A stretch of 64,000 nt of DNA from Cryptomeria japonica (GCF_030272615.1 NC_081406.1:231250396-231314395); one strand, 5' to 3'; numbered from the stretch's first letter, positions 1 to 11,001 are shown. Notes: generated from the sequence alone by a model not told the origin. Numbers and translations are program-made.

Positions 1-281
1 ATATGTCAGTATCCAACAACATAAATAATCATAAAAACATGCATAAAAGAAACATCTCATCAAATGCATACATGTACACATATACATCTAAGCAATAAAT
101 CATCATCATGCATAAACGTCCATACATAATCAAATGCATCTCATCACAATATGGGATCTCCTCATATATATCAACTCATAATCAGAGTACAATGAAGTCT
201 ACAAAATCGGCTACCGAGAGCCATCCAAGATACAGTCCATCAATAGACAATGATACAATACATATATGCAAAAATGCTCTC

Positions 282-2330
282 TCAAATGCCGCTCTGGCCA
301 GATGCTGTCCCAGCACCACCCCTACCTACTCCACCACTGGTACCTGCACCACCTGATCCATCTCTCCGTGGAGGCCTCATCGAACCCCCACTCCCTCCTG
401 CATCTCCTGATCTATCCCGCCTCAAAGGACCCATCACTCCCCCACTACTCTGCATCCTCTGTGATCGCTCGGATCTCGTCTGCCGCATCTGGGTATAACT
501 GAGAGCTCGCTGACTGAATGGCACCACCTGCTCATATAAACCTCGCCAGTACTCTATCTCAGCCTGTGCTCGCCCAAACTGCCTCATAATCTCCCCTGAA
601 GGCCCCTGTGCTCCTACTCCAGCTCGGACTCTCTCCTGCAGCTCCGCCAATCTCTCCACTGCAGTATCTCTCTCCCGCAGCACCACCGTCAGCTCTGACT
701 CACGTGCAAATAGCTGCACATCTCTAGCTGCTACCTCCGCCTCTAATCTCTCTACCCGGGTCTGCAAATAACCTATCATGTGCTCCCGCAGATCCCCAGT
801 AGCTCCCTCCCCCATGTCCATGGCTGCCGCACCTGTATCACCCCCACCACTAGGTCCCTCCCCTGCACCACCCTCCCCTGCACCTGTATCCATCGGGATC
901 TCTCTCTCCATCCCCCTCCCACTCAGCTGCACTCCTCCCTGCATCAAAGGTCCCTGTGATATCTGCAGAGGTAGTCCACCTCTCCCTCTCCGCTGCCTCG
1001 GCATCCCCAAACCTCCTCCACCTCCTCCACCTCCACCACCTCCTCCTCCTCCTCCTCCTCCACCTCCTCCTCCATCCCCTCCTCCTCCATCTCCTCCTCC
1101 TCCATCTCCTCCTCCTCGACCTCCTGCTCTCCGTCCTCGTCCTCGTCCTCTCTCATCCTCAAATGCTGGGATCGGCTCAGCTGGGTCTGATATCCGTAGG
1201 ATCGGGTGCACCGCCCGATACTGTGTATACTCTGTTGTAACCCCTGCATCCACGACCCTCGGTCGTAAGTCCCATGGCCTCGCCTACAGTGTCCGAAACT
1301 CTGCCAGTGCCTGATCATACGGTAGCACTGGACCCCATGCATACCGCTCTCGGATCACTCGTGCATACTCCCCTGATCCGCTAGGCAGTCCCTGCTGCCG
1401 TCCAAACTGCCTCATCACCCGTCCTGGCACCTGTCTCTCTACATGATACGAGGTCCTCCCAATGAGGAATCGGGTCATGAAGCAATACGGTAGTGCCTCC
1501 GCATCATCCTCCCATGGCTCACACTCCAAGTATGGCCGCCAGATCACTGCATCCAAATCATCTAATGCTCGCCGCCACCACTCTAGCTTCCCCAAGTGGG
1601 GCTGGCTCATCATACCACTATACATAAACATATAGGGCTAGTCCACGGCTCGGAATCTCAGACTCACTGGTCGAGTCACTGGTAGGTGCTCCCATGCCCA
1701 CACATGCAGCAACGTCATGCCCACTGCTAGAGACCCCCGCCCTCTGTACACTACCTCGTGTAACTCCTGATACAAGTGCGCTAACACGTACGGCCCCCAG
1801 GCATATCGGGTCCCCTCAGTCACCATCATCTCTATAACCTGTCCGCACCCGACCGCCAATCCATGTGACCGCCTATCTGGACACAGAAGTCCTCCCACGA
1901 TCCCTGACAATACTGCTGGAAGGGGCTCATATAGTGCCGCTATATCCTCCCATGCGATCGAGCCATCATCAATATATATGTCCTCATCAAATATCCTCTG
2001 GCAAGACACCGTCCCCCAAGATCGATCATATGTCACCAGCTGCCCCCGAATTAGAATCTGAAGGATATGCCACACGTCCTCTAACATCACCGTCATCTCG
2101 CCCTGGGCCAGATGGAACGTGCACGTCTCACTGTGCCATCGCTCTGCCAATGCTGTGATCAGGCCGTGATTCATCCGAATCACGGGCATATGCATCACCT
2201 CGTAGAGGCCAGTAGCTGCAATACAATCTATCTCTATCAGCGTCAATCGATCCCTCAATCCCTGTGTCGCGGGGTGGCGCTCGCGTAACTGCAACACGCG
2301 CAGATCCTCCTACACATAGACATTCATCCA
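282..2330 (-). pseudogene. Plant mobile domain (PMD) protein, transposon-borne, disrupted by TAG stops
   Basis: Read on the minus strand, one frame stays open from about 2330 to 282 apart from three TAG stops (complement CTA at 2310-2312, 1638-1640 and 1284-1286). The N-terminal half (2297-1290) has the character of a plant mobile domain, the aminotransferase-like domain of MAIN/MAIL proteins and many transposons: a Trp-containing TCTFHLAQGEMTVMLEDVW segment, then a long helical region ending in RQFGRQQGLP. The C-terminal half (1253-282) holds a glycine tract encoded by a CCT repeat near 1015-1125, then a coiled-coil-like stretch (about 480-770). Codon use is GC-rich compared with the AT-rich surroundings. 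The protein is antisense to the adjacent LTR. I infer a retroelement-captured PMD gene, not a host gene. Its upstream start was not found. Confidence 0.72.
1015..1125. repeat. CCT/AGG trinucleotide microsatellite coding for poly-glycine
   Basis: A run of CCT, CCA and CCC triplets in phase with the minus-strand PMD reading frame, where it encodes an almost pure Gly tract with scattered Asp. The same bases give poly-Pro on the plus strand. It looks like a triplet expansion within coding sequence. Confidence 0.8.
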
Positions 2331-2339
2331 ACCACCATC

Positions 2340-2590
2340 AGTTGTTTTGCTATCAAACTTTCTTAAGTTTAAACCTAGACTATCATCAGATACTTTGATC
2401 AAGTATCTTCGGGTCTCAACAGGTAAGCAATCATGGCCGCCTAGACTTCAGTAGGCATTTATCCTAACAAATGACCTAAGTCTCATCGGGCTGCTATGGT
2501 TCAAAACAACTCTCACTGCACCTTGCCATCCATCAATCATTAGCCATCCGGAGATTTATTTTGTCTGAAACTGGGGCATCTCGTTATCCT
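2340..2590. other. Spacer between PMD gene and AGCGCT array
   Basis: No open frame or family was recognised. It may be the 5' untranslated or intronic part of the minus-strand PMD gene, because the PMD frame closes around 2340. Confidence 0.3.
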
Positions 2591-2596
2591 AAGGCA

Positions 2597-2907
2597 AAAG
2601 CGCTATTTTATCTACAATAGCGCTAAATATACACAATAGCGCTACAACCACATCAATAGCGCTCAAACAGCTCTACAATAGCGCTACAAAATCAAAAGCG
2701 CTCAAACTTCCATACAATAGCGCTATTAAACATCAATAGTGCTCAATTAACCATACTATAGCGCTAATTTATCAAAAGCGCTAAAACTTGCCTACAAAAG
2801 CACTAATTAATAAAAAAAGCGCTCAAACTAGCTTACAAAAGCGCTATTGCGGCACAATAGCGCTAATTCATGGAGCAAAAGCGCTAAAAACCTAGTTCCA
2901 GCGCTCT
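2597..2907. repeat. Minisatellite of ~20-bp units built on the palindrome AGCGCT
   Basis: Sixteen units are spaced 17-22 bp apart. Their cores start at 2599, 2619, 2638, 2658, 2680, 2697, 2719, 2738, 2760, 2777, 2799, 2818, 2840, 2859, 2880 and 2900. Fourteen cores are exactly AGCGCT. The two exceptions, AGTGCT (2738) and AGCACT (2799), are the two products expected from CpG deamination. The spacers are A-rich and drift freely (CAATAGCGCT and CAAAAGCGCT types intermix). The palindromic core is far better kept than its flanks. Confidence 0.85.
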
Positions 2908-3454
2908 TGCTCCGACTTGACTTGGACTTAGCTAAAAACGTATTAAAAATGCATGAAAATTGAGTTTTCGAATTTGCGTACCGCTGGTCCATAGTCGGCT
3001 GGGCGCTGGAATCGTCGCACTCGCTCAAATTGGTGCTCGGTGATCGGAAACGGCATCGTAGCTCCTCCTTGCTCCTCCAAATGTCACTGTCAGAGCTCAA
3101 GTTTTCAACTGGTCGCGGTCACAAATGATCCTATTTTTACCCCTTTCACCCCATTTATACCCCCCACTGTCACCGTAACTTCGCCTTGCTCATCGCCGTG
3201 GTCCCCGTAAACTTCCCGAGCCTCCCATTTCTCCATGATTCCCCCGTTTTCTTCTATTTTCCACCACTATCCCTAACTTCTTCTCTTCTATCACCCTGCC
3301 AATTTTCATTCTTTTTCGAGAGATCGCCCGATTTTTCAAAATTTTCCGGCCCATCTCTCGAGGGGGCATACCACCCATTAAATTTACATTTTATGGGGCA
3401 TTTCTTCACACCCGTTTTTCTTTCTTTGAAACGATGCGATAAACTACACCGTCT
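2908..3454. other. Internal retroelement sequence without recognisable gene
   Basis: Pyrimidine-rich stretches lie between the AGCGCT array and the polypurine tract. Short open frames here (for example 2828-3100 minus and 3186-3473 plus) show no family resemblance. Confidence 0.35.
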
Positions 3455-3468
3455 CAAAGAGGGGCAAA
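3455..3468 (+). other. Polypurine tract of the PMD-bearing LTR element
   Basis: The purine-rich tract caaagaggggcaaa lies immediately before TGTAGTCACATAAATC, the start of the LTR. In LTR retrotransposons the PPT directly precedes the 3' LTR and primes plus-strand synthesis. The arrangement therefore orients the element as plus, with its interior to the left. Confidence 0.6.
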
Positions 3469-4838
3469 TGTAGTCACATAAATCTGTCCATTTTAATTAA
3501 ATGAATATTTCGTATTTATTTAATTAAAAATCCACTAGCCATCAATTAATTAAATTAATATTTAATTAATTCATCCCCAAACATTCTTCTATTAATTAAA
3601 TAAATTATTCAATTTATTTTAATTCATTCATTAAATCCAATTCCAATCAATTAAATAAATAAATCAATTTATTTAATTAAATCCCCCTTTCCCTCTTTTA
3701 AATAAATTAACATTTATTTAAATCATTTTAAAAACCCCCCCACTTGCATTTTCCTACAAATGCAACTTGCACATTTATTGAAATAAATGAATTTTTATTT
3801 TAAATAAAATCCTATTTTCCCTCACCCACCAAATCCACTTGCAAAATCTAATCCCCTTCTAGATTCTTCTAACCCCTTCCTAATTAACTTAATCCATCCC
3901 CTAATTATTGTCACATTCCTAAGCAAAATGGAGTCACTTCTCAAATGGCCCAAAGTCTTTGAAAACCATTAAAGGCTTCCAACTTTCAACCACTTAACCC
4001 CCAAAGTCTTCCAAGACCACTAATGGCTCTTACATGACCATTTATGGCTCTTACATAACCATTTATGGTTATTTCAATCTTGTCTCCCCAAACATTTATT
4101 GTTTGACCATATTCATCCATTTCACATTTGCACAAGAATTTATCCATTGGATAAAAGCTTTATTCTTTAAATAAAGAGTTTATTCATTCAACCAACCTTG
4201 ACTCAAAATCCCAAGGTCATATCAGGCATTTAATGCTTATTCCCTCTCCTCCCAACCTATCTCACATTGACACTTGTCATCCTGGGATTGGGTTGAAAGC
4301 CCTCACATGGATTTGAAATCATTCAATCCTGACCCTTGTTGAGATTGCTCAATCTCAACCATCCATTGCTCCATTTTTCCTATAAATAGAGCCCATTCCT
4401 TCATAATCCAGATCCTGAAAACTTGTAAGCATTTAGACTATAGCCATTTTAGAGAGCATTTAGCATAGCATAACTAAATCTTGTCTTTTTGGTAAAATCA
4501 ATCATTTTAGCATTAAAAATAGCTTTTCATTTCATGTTTGGAGCTATACTACAATCTCAATCCTCCATAAGCATCCATAGTGCAAAAAGCTGCTGAGAGC
4601 TACACTATTTTGGAACTTGGAGAGGAGAGGAACAAGGGAGAAGGAGCTAATCTCATGCTAAGAGACAGTTGGAGATGTCTCATTGTCTTACTTCTTTAGT
4701 TAGATTCATTAGCATGTGTTTTTAGTGTCTCCTTTGGAATGCCTTCATGTTTTAGTTTTTGATTGACTAACTCTAACGTTTTGAGTGTTTTGTGTTGATT
4801 GATCTTAAGCTAACCTTGTGCCATTTAGGAGGGCATCA
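3469..4838 (+). mobile_element. 3' LTR of the PMD-bearing element (~1370 bp)
   Basis: It starts TGTAGTCAC after a polypurine tract and ends GGGCATCA at 4838. The first third is very AT-rich with many TTAATTAAAT motifs. A TATA box (TATAAATAGAGCCC) at 4381 is the obvious LTR promoter. Directly after 4838 the sequence aligns with the post-RT region of LINE-2, so this element landed in LINE-1. The matching 5' LTR lies left of the window, and the target duplication (expected to be gggac) cannot be confirmed. The 3' boundary is placed by that LINE alignment. Confidence 0.6.
4381..4394 (+). promoter_or_regulatory. LTR TATA box
   Basis: TATAAATAGAGCCC is a canonical plant TATA box placed in the middle-to-late part of the LTR, as expected for the retroelement U3/R promoter. 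Confidence 0.6.
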
Positions 4839-5637
4839 GGGACAATTAAGAAAAAGATGATTAGATGATTCAATAAAATGACCACATAACACACAAGGGA
4901 AAACAATGGTCATACCAATCTATCCAATCTAATTCTAGTAAGAGCTTTGTCAAACTAACCAAGCAAAGGCCTCATCTTTTAAGAGACAAGAAGTACCCCA
5001 AAACAACTTTGTGGAAAGATTAGAGGTGTTTGAAACATCAATGATTTGTATCCTTAACTTAATATTTTCCATATTTAGCCTTTGTGCAAATCAGTTCATC
5101 CTCTTGGTTACTAAAAATAATAGTCCTTTTACTCATCTCCTTATTGTAAGATAACTTCAAATCATAGGAAACATGAATAGAATCAATTGATTTCCAACAT
5201 GCCATAGGCAACCAATCTAAATTGTTAATGTAAAAATAATCCAAAACATAAATTGCCTAAAGAGATTTCAAAATAATCATTAGATTGGACCAATCCCTAA
5301 TACATTTATGTAATGTGGAAAATTTGACTTAGCAATTTGCAACATAGAAGGGAGAAACCACTAAATCAATTTTCACTTAGGACCATTACATTCAAAAGAG
5401 GAAGAGAAACCGCTAGATTCAATCACAAATCAGATAAGAACTGAATACTAAATGGACTGGATTTAATTTTGATCTCCTCTTTTGTAAGTTGAAATGCTGA
5501 AATAGGTAAAGTGCTGAAAAATGAAGGAAAATATGCAGAAAAAGTGAGTTGTAGATGCAATATTTTCACGTGCACCAGAGTTTGATCAGTATAATCTGAA
5601 TCGGATCTAACCCTCAAAAAATTTCTTCAAAATCCAA

Positions 5638-5660
5638 GACCATGGTGTGGCACCATGGTC
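5638..5660. repeat. Perfect hairpin in family-A LTR (copy 1, distal)
   Basis: A 10-bp arm GACCATGGTG, a 3-base loop TGG, and the perfect complement CACCATGGTC. A near-identical hairpin sits at the other end of the same LTR (6264-6286). Confidence 0.85.
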
Positions 5661-6263
5661 CTCCGAACTTCCCGTATGCCGAAAAGGGTTGATTCATCTC
5701 TGTGAATGAAGCTTATTCCGAAGAGTATAACTCTGCACCTGTTTCCTGCACATAGAAAGAAAGGGGAAATAGGTTGGGAATAGGGGTTTTCCTAAGTCAA
5801 ACCCTGGTTTGGAATCAACCTTGAATGAAATATTGCAAATACTGAAATAAAATGATGGAAGGATATACCTCAAATCTGCAATGATTGATAATGATGCTTT
5901 GCTTCTTGAATGTAATCACATATGTTGTATGAAATGGCATGAACATGACAAAAGACTAATCACACACACATGCGTGTAAATTTATTGATGTAATATTGTT
6001 CCACAATAGATAGATGAAGAATACGCAACCTTGAAAACATCTAGAAATGCCTGATGATGAATACTTAAATACTTGAATGCATGTGCTCCCAATTTCACCC
6101 ATCATGAATGTATGTCTTGTTATACAAATGAGAGGGGAATATCTCCTTATATACTTACCTGTCATCAAACTTATTAATTTTTTGACATATACTGACATGG
6201 AGAGGGGATTCCTACCCAAATTGAGATGGGGAAAAGGGTTTGAAATGGGCCCCAAATAGGGAG

Positions 6264-6286
6264 GACCATGGTGTGGCGCCATGGTC
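6264..6286. repeat. Second hairpin in family-A LTR (copy 1, proximal)
   Basis: Arms GACCATGGTG and CGCCATGGTC around TGG, with one G:T wobble. It is the same motif as the hairpin at 5638-5660. Confidence 0.8.
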
Positions 6287-6826
6287 CCATAGAACCAAGG
6301 TGCCACACCCTGATCCTACCCCATATTTGGGCTAGGTGCAATGCAAGGTGGAATGTGATAATATGATATTTATTACATGGTAAAAGCATAAATGGGTCTA
6401 GATCAAGTGTGAGAATGAGAACACTAAAGAGAGGGCCCCAAATATAGTCAAAATTGCAAAGGGTGCAATTTTAGGACGCTACAATTTTATAGAATAATAA
6501 CCATTCCAAACATCATCCTAGAACCTACCCTTATGACCATTATGAATTAGCAGGTACAAATGAGGTAAAATAACTAAATGACACGAAGAAAGGAAATTCC
6601 AAATGGAAGAACCTTTAGGAAGGTAGGAAGCCATATTTTTTTCCCTCTATCAGAGTTATTCAAATACTTAGTAAATATAAGCTTCCCCCATTTAGTCATA
6701 GGATTTTGGTAAAATTTCCAGACAAGTTTGGCTCCTAAAGCCTTTCTAATGGATGCACCATCACACTCCTTTAGAAGACAAACCATTTTTTTTGGGCAAA
6801 AGTGGCAAGCCACTGATATATATATA

Positions 6827-7192
6827 AGATAACCCATTCAAGATCTCAATAGGGAAAGAACCAGAAGAAAACCCTATGTCCTTGCTCAGATACAATGGAG
6901 AAAGAGAAAATGAAGCTATAAGAAGGAACCCCCAAAAAATCCTAAGAAAAAGATGAGATATGCCCATAGTACAAACCTCATAGAGGCCAAAATTGAGACT
7001 ATATATATATATATATAAGATAACCCATTCAAGATCTCAATAGGGAAAGAACCAGAAGAAAACCCTATGTCCTTGCTTAGATACAATGGAGAAAGAGAAA
7101 ATGAAGCTATAAGAAGGAACCCCCAAAAAATCCTAAGAAAAAGATGAGATATGCCCATAGTACAAACCTCATAGAGGCCAAAATTGAGACTA
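6827..7192. repeat. Recent tandem duplication, period 191 bp, in LINE-3 3' region
   Basis: The block starting agataaccc at 6827 recurs at 7018. Apart from the length of the TA tract at the junction (about 7000-7017), I see only one substitution (c to t at about 6889/7080). The near identity makes this duplication much younger than its host LINE. Confidence 0.85.
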
Positions 7193-7209
7193 GTGGAACT
7201 AGATAAATC

Positions 7210-7735
7210 CAAGAGAACTCTTAAAAATTGCCCCCACAACCGGTTATCATTGATTTTGAGAAACAGAATTGTGGATGTCGAAGCACTGTAGAGCTACCAC
7301 AACCGGTTACTGGTGAGCATATGTGAATACCGATCAACTCCAAAACAAGGAACGTTACCGGTTGACGTATACCGAAACTATAATACTGGTATGTTGTCCT
7401 ATTCACCGATTCATAAAAGAGCCCCCATTACCAGTACTACACTGCAGATTTATAAAATATCTACACTACCAATTCTGTTATACCGATTGCATTAACCTAA
7501 GTGACTAACACCTGTTACCGGTGAGAAGATGTGAATACTGGTACACTGAAGTTGCTAGTGAGCAGATGTGAATACCGGTTCACTGAAGAAAACACCAACG
7601 TAATTGGTTGTGTTATACCTGGAACTTAAATACTGGTATGCTAACTTATTTACCAGCTCACAAGAGAACCTCCAATACCGGTACTACAATACTGAATTAC
7701 AAAATGACTCCCTTACCGGTTCTTCTATGTCGAAT
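7210..7735. repeat. Degenerate ~248-bp tandem repeat rich in ACCGGT
   Basis: Two diverged units share landmarks at a ~248-bp offset (tactggtatg at 7384 and 7631; the GTACTAC block at 7431 and 7679). The 6-bp palindrome ACCGGT and one-base variants (ACCGAT, ACTGGT, ACCAGT) recur about every 20-40 bp on both strands. Confidence 0.65.
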
Positions 7736-10474
7736 AGATTAGAATCGAGGAGATTAAAGCTTATTAGACTAAACTAGTAGGCCCCAAACCTGAATAAATC
7801 ATCAAAATCACACCTCCATAAGAAACTAACTCAACAAGGATCCATCACCAACATTGACCGATTGGCCCCTAACACCAGTATGAGCATAAAAAATTACTCC
7901 TCCAAATGTTGCAAACTCAACAAAAATCCAGCACCAACATTGAGTGCAGCAAAGGTAGATATCAGGGCTTCAATCGGTGAACAATGGATTTCATTAACTT
8001 GGTCAAAGGAGAGCCGAGGAGGAGGAGAAATGCTGATCACCTCCATAGAAACTTCATTACCTGCTAGCGCTAGTGGAGAAATAATAGATGGCTCTGTTTG
8101 CCCATGATCATGACCTAAAATTGCTAGGATGACATGCATTTTAGAGAGGATTCTACTTTTTAAGTTTGAATTTAAGCTTCTCCCTGCATTGCGGGCAACT
8201 ATTTGGAAGGGTCTCACATTCTGTAGGGAAAGTGACCTCTTTATGCTATCAAAGATTGTGGGAAATTCCTCATAAGTGAGCAGAAGCTGCCTGGGAAATA
8301 GGCCACCAACTTTTGCCTGACCATTCCACAAATCATACTGCCCGAATCATTTTATGAATGATATTTTTCAAGGGAACCCAAGACTGCAACAAATCTACTA
8401 AATTGGAAAGAAATATAGAAACCAATTGGGAAGGAAAGAGAAACCTTTTCTCCTGCGGATAGAGTATTTCTTCCCCAATAATCCTCTAGATACTTCGTTT
8501 GCAATGTTGACAGGAGGTGTTGAAGACAATACCCAACTGATCTTCAGTGATAAGGTCCTCAAATGGCTTCTCCCAATCAACAACTAACATAGGAACTCTG
8601 TATTTTCACAGAGACTAATCCATAATTCAATAAAACAGGGAAAACTGTAGAGGCAAGAACATGCCGATTATGAATGATACCTAGTAATAACATTGTCTAT
8701 CTTGATATTCACATACCTTGCCAAAATCATTTCAAATCTTCATCTGCTATGAAATTATTAGCAAGTATGAGCAACATGCTTGATACTGAACTTATTAATT
8801 ATTTTGCAAAATAGCAGAAGATGTCGCATGTGTGAAATGAATAACTTTGATCTCGTGAGACTCATAGGATAGCAGCCACTGTACTGCCAACATGGAAGCT
8901 CAAAGAATAAATCCAAACATACCAAACTTTTAATCCACTTGATGTGAGTGTAGAAAACATCATTAATTGCCCACTCTACAAAACCAGAGGTTGAGAAAAT
9001 AGGGTGTGTGTCAATCATTTAAATATTTTTCCTTTCATCATTGATAATGCTTGCTAGATGAGGAAAAATTTCCACCTTGAAATTTGGAGATGCAGAGTCC
9101 ACTGCCAGCTTATCACAACGCAAATTTGCTAAAACATCTGCTACTTTTAGAAGACAAACATTATCCCAAGAAACCAAAGGGATCTTAGCTCTACCCCCAA
9201 CATTATCATTCAAAAGAAAAGATCTTAAAATAGACTATAATTAGTTAATAGAATCCTTAAGAGCTTTAAGAATAGACATAAGATAAATGGGGATAGCATT
9301 GAGGACTGATTTAATCATCATTATTTTCCCTAGAAATGTAAGCCATTTATGCCTCCAAGATAAAATTCCAAAAGAAATAAAAGATATAACCTTATCCCAA
9401 AAAGTAATGTTCTTTGAACTTGTGAAAAAAGGAATGCCAAGGTATTTGCATGGGAAATAACCAACTGAGAAACCCCAAAAGTTTGTTAACCTATTCTGAA
9501 CCAAAGGTGAAACATTAATGAAGAATATTTTTGACTTAGTAGGGTCTTCTAACTAACCAAAAGCCCGGGAATATTATGAAATAACCTGTTTAATAACCCT
9601 AGACTCTGCCATAGTAGCCTGACCAAAAAGCAAGGTGTCATCAACAAATAAACAATGGGTTTGAGGATCTACAAAATGAGGAATAACAATACCTCTCCAA
9701 GAACCAATAAATTAGTTGCTTTAACTGCCCTACTCAAACCTTCAACCATGAGTATAAAAAGAAAAAGGAGACAAAGGATCTCCCTGTCTAATAACTCTTG
9801 AAGAGGAGAAAAACCCACAAGAGGAGCCATTAATAAGAACAAAGAACCTAGCAGTGGAGATACCTGCCAAAATCCGTTTGACCCATTTCTCAGCAAAGTG
9901 AAATCTTTCAAGAACTGAACAAAGGAAATCCCAATTTGCCCTATCATATGCTTTCATCATATATAGCTTAAGAATCATAACTTGAATCTTATGAGAAGAG
10001 ATGGAGTGTAAAATTTCATGTGCCACAATGGCTCCATCAGAGGTTTCTCTGCCTGGAACAAATCCCCCTTTTTCCTCAGAAATAATCTCAGGGATGATAT
10101 TAGCCATCCTAAAGGCAATAGCTTTGGTTAAGATCTTGTAGAGGGTGTTACATAATACAATAGGCCTAAATTCAGCAAAAGACTTGGGATTGTCTACCTT
10201 GAGGATAATAAAAATCAAAGTGGCATTCATCTCCTTAAGAATATACTTGTTTCTCCTAGACTCTCCCAAAGCTAAAATGATATCCGGGCCCATAAAGTCC
10301 CAACATTTTTTTATAGAAGAGAGTTATAAAGCCATCCAGCGTCGGAGTTTTATCTAGAAATTAGAGAAAAAACATCTTTTAAGTCTTGAAAGGAAAACTC
10401 AAATATAAGCATCATATTATCCTTAGTTGTAACACAAGAAGGAATATAGTCTAAGATAAAATTAGAGATTGTAG

Positions 10475-10546
10475 TAGATTCAATAGTAAGCAACTTCTTA
10501 AAAAAATTAGTAGATTCAATAGTAAGCAACTTCTTAAAAAAATTAA
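10475..10546. repeat. 36-bp in-frame tandem duplication in LINE-1 RT gene
   Basis: tagattcaatagtaagc and its downstream bases repeat at exactly 36 bp, duplicating a 12-residue peptide (NFFKKLLTIEST) in the minus-strand frame. LINE-2 has a single copy. Confidence 0.85.
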
Positions 10547-10679
10547 TTGCCTCTTGAGAGATTTCTTTATAATCTTCCAGAACTTTACCATTGAGGTTGG
10601 ATACATAATATCCTATTATGTTGTTTGCGAAGTTTAGTGGAATCATGAAAAAGCTTTATATTTCTATTATCATTTGCAA

Positions 10680-11001
10680 ATCCATTAAAAAAAAACAAAA
10701 AACCGATTGATATTACTTTTAAGGAAATCTTATCAATTAAGTTGACTTACCACCCTCGTGAACTTGACTGGCCTCGTGATTTGACCACTCTTTGAACATC
10801 TCACGCCCATTAACGCCTTCCCAAGTCAGAGCAACGTAATGACACAATCTAGAACTTTTGAACATGATAGCAAAGTATACCGACCACTTGACTTTGCTCA
10901 TCCCAATTATTCATCTCCCAACTGCTTCGAAAAGACCTCCTACACATAGTCAACACCTGTTAACTTCTACGCGCATTTTTCCTCCTTTGATTTAACACAA
11001 A
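10680..11001. mobile_element. Unclassified ~320-bp insertion in LINE-1
   Basis: LINE-1 homology to LINE-2 stops at about 10680 and resumes at about 11002. The flanks read catttgcaa (10671-10679) and cattgcaa (11002-11009), an 8-9 bp target-duplication-like pair with a one-base indel. Joining them restores a plausible LINE reading frame. The insert starts with an A-rich run (10685-10701), is less AT-rich than its surroundings, and has no recognised ORF, TIR or Pol III boxes. Confidence 0.5.

Larger units (their letters stand above)
5309..6483 (-). mobile_element. Solo LTR, family A copy 1 (1175 bp), nested in LINE-1
   Basis: On the minus strand it begins TGTAGCGTCCTAAAATTG at 6483 and ends ...TTACA at 5309. 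Flanks are attta (5304-5308) and atttt (6484-6488), a 5-bp target duplication with one mismatch. Joining the flanks restores LINE-1: accaatccct at 5290 and the stretch from 6495 align in order with 20145-20215 of LINE-2. A minus-strand TATA box (GTATATAAGGAG) lies near 6140-6155. There is no interior, so it is a recombination-derived solo LTR. Confidence 0.85.
6784..9145 (-). mobile_element. LINE-3: 5'-truncated LINE inserted in LINE-1 (14-bp target duplication)
   Basis: It is flanked by perfect copies of tttagaagacaaac (6770-6783 and 9146-9159). Its 3' end is an 8-base poly-T on the plus strand at 6786-6793 (poly-A on its own strand), followed by a block resembling the 3' end of LINE-2 (18310-18430: ttttttt, aaagtgg, gggaaagaaccag, aaaaccct). 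Its 5' end starts inside the RNase H C-terminus (DVLANLRCDKL at about 9140-9110), as expected from incomplete reverse transcription. A 145-codon minus-strand frame (8331-7894) of unknown nature lies in its long 3' region. Removing it restores the LINE-1 segment LVSWDNVCLLK. Confidence 0.85.

Noticed and set aside
778..1314. Plus-strand 178-codon proline-rich frame
   Set aside because: It is the antisense shadow of the glycine tract in the PMD frame; no other support.
2597..2907. Possible CRISPR-like array
   Set aside because: The repeat core is only 6 bp with variable A-rich spacers in a plant nuclear context; no cas genes.
7894..8331. 145-codon minus-strand frame as a gene
   Set aside because: It lies in the 3' region of a truncated LINE and has no domain I recognise; kept only as part of that element.
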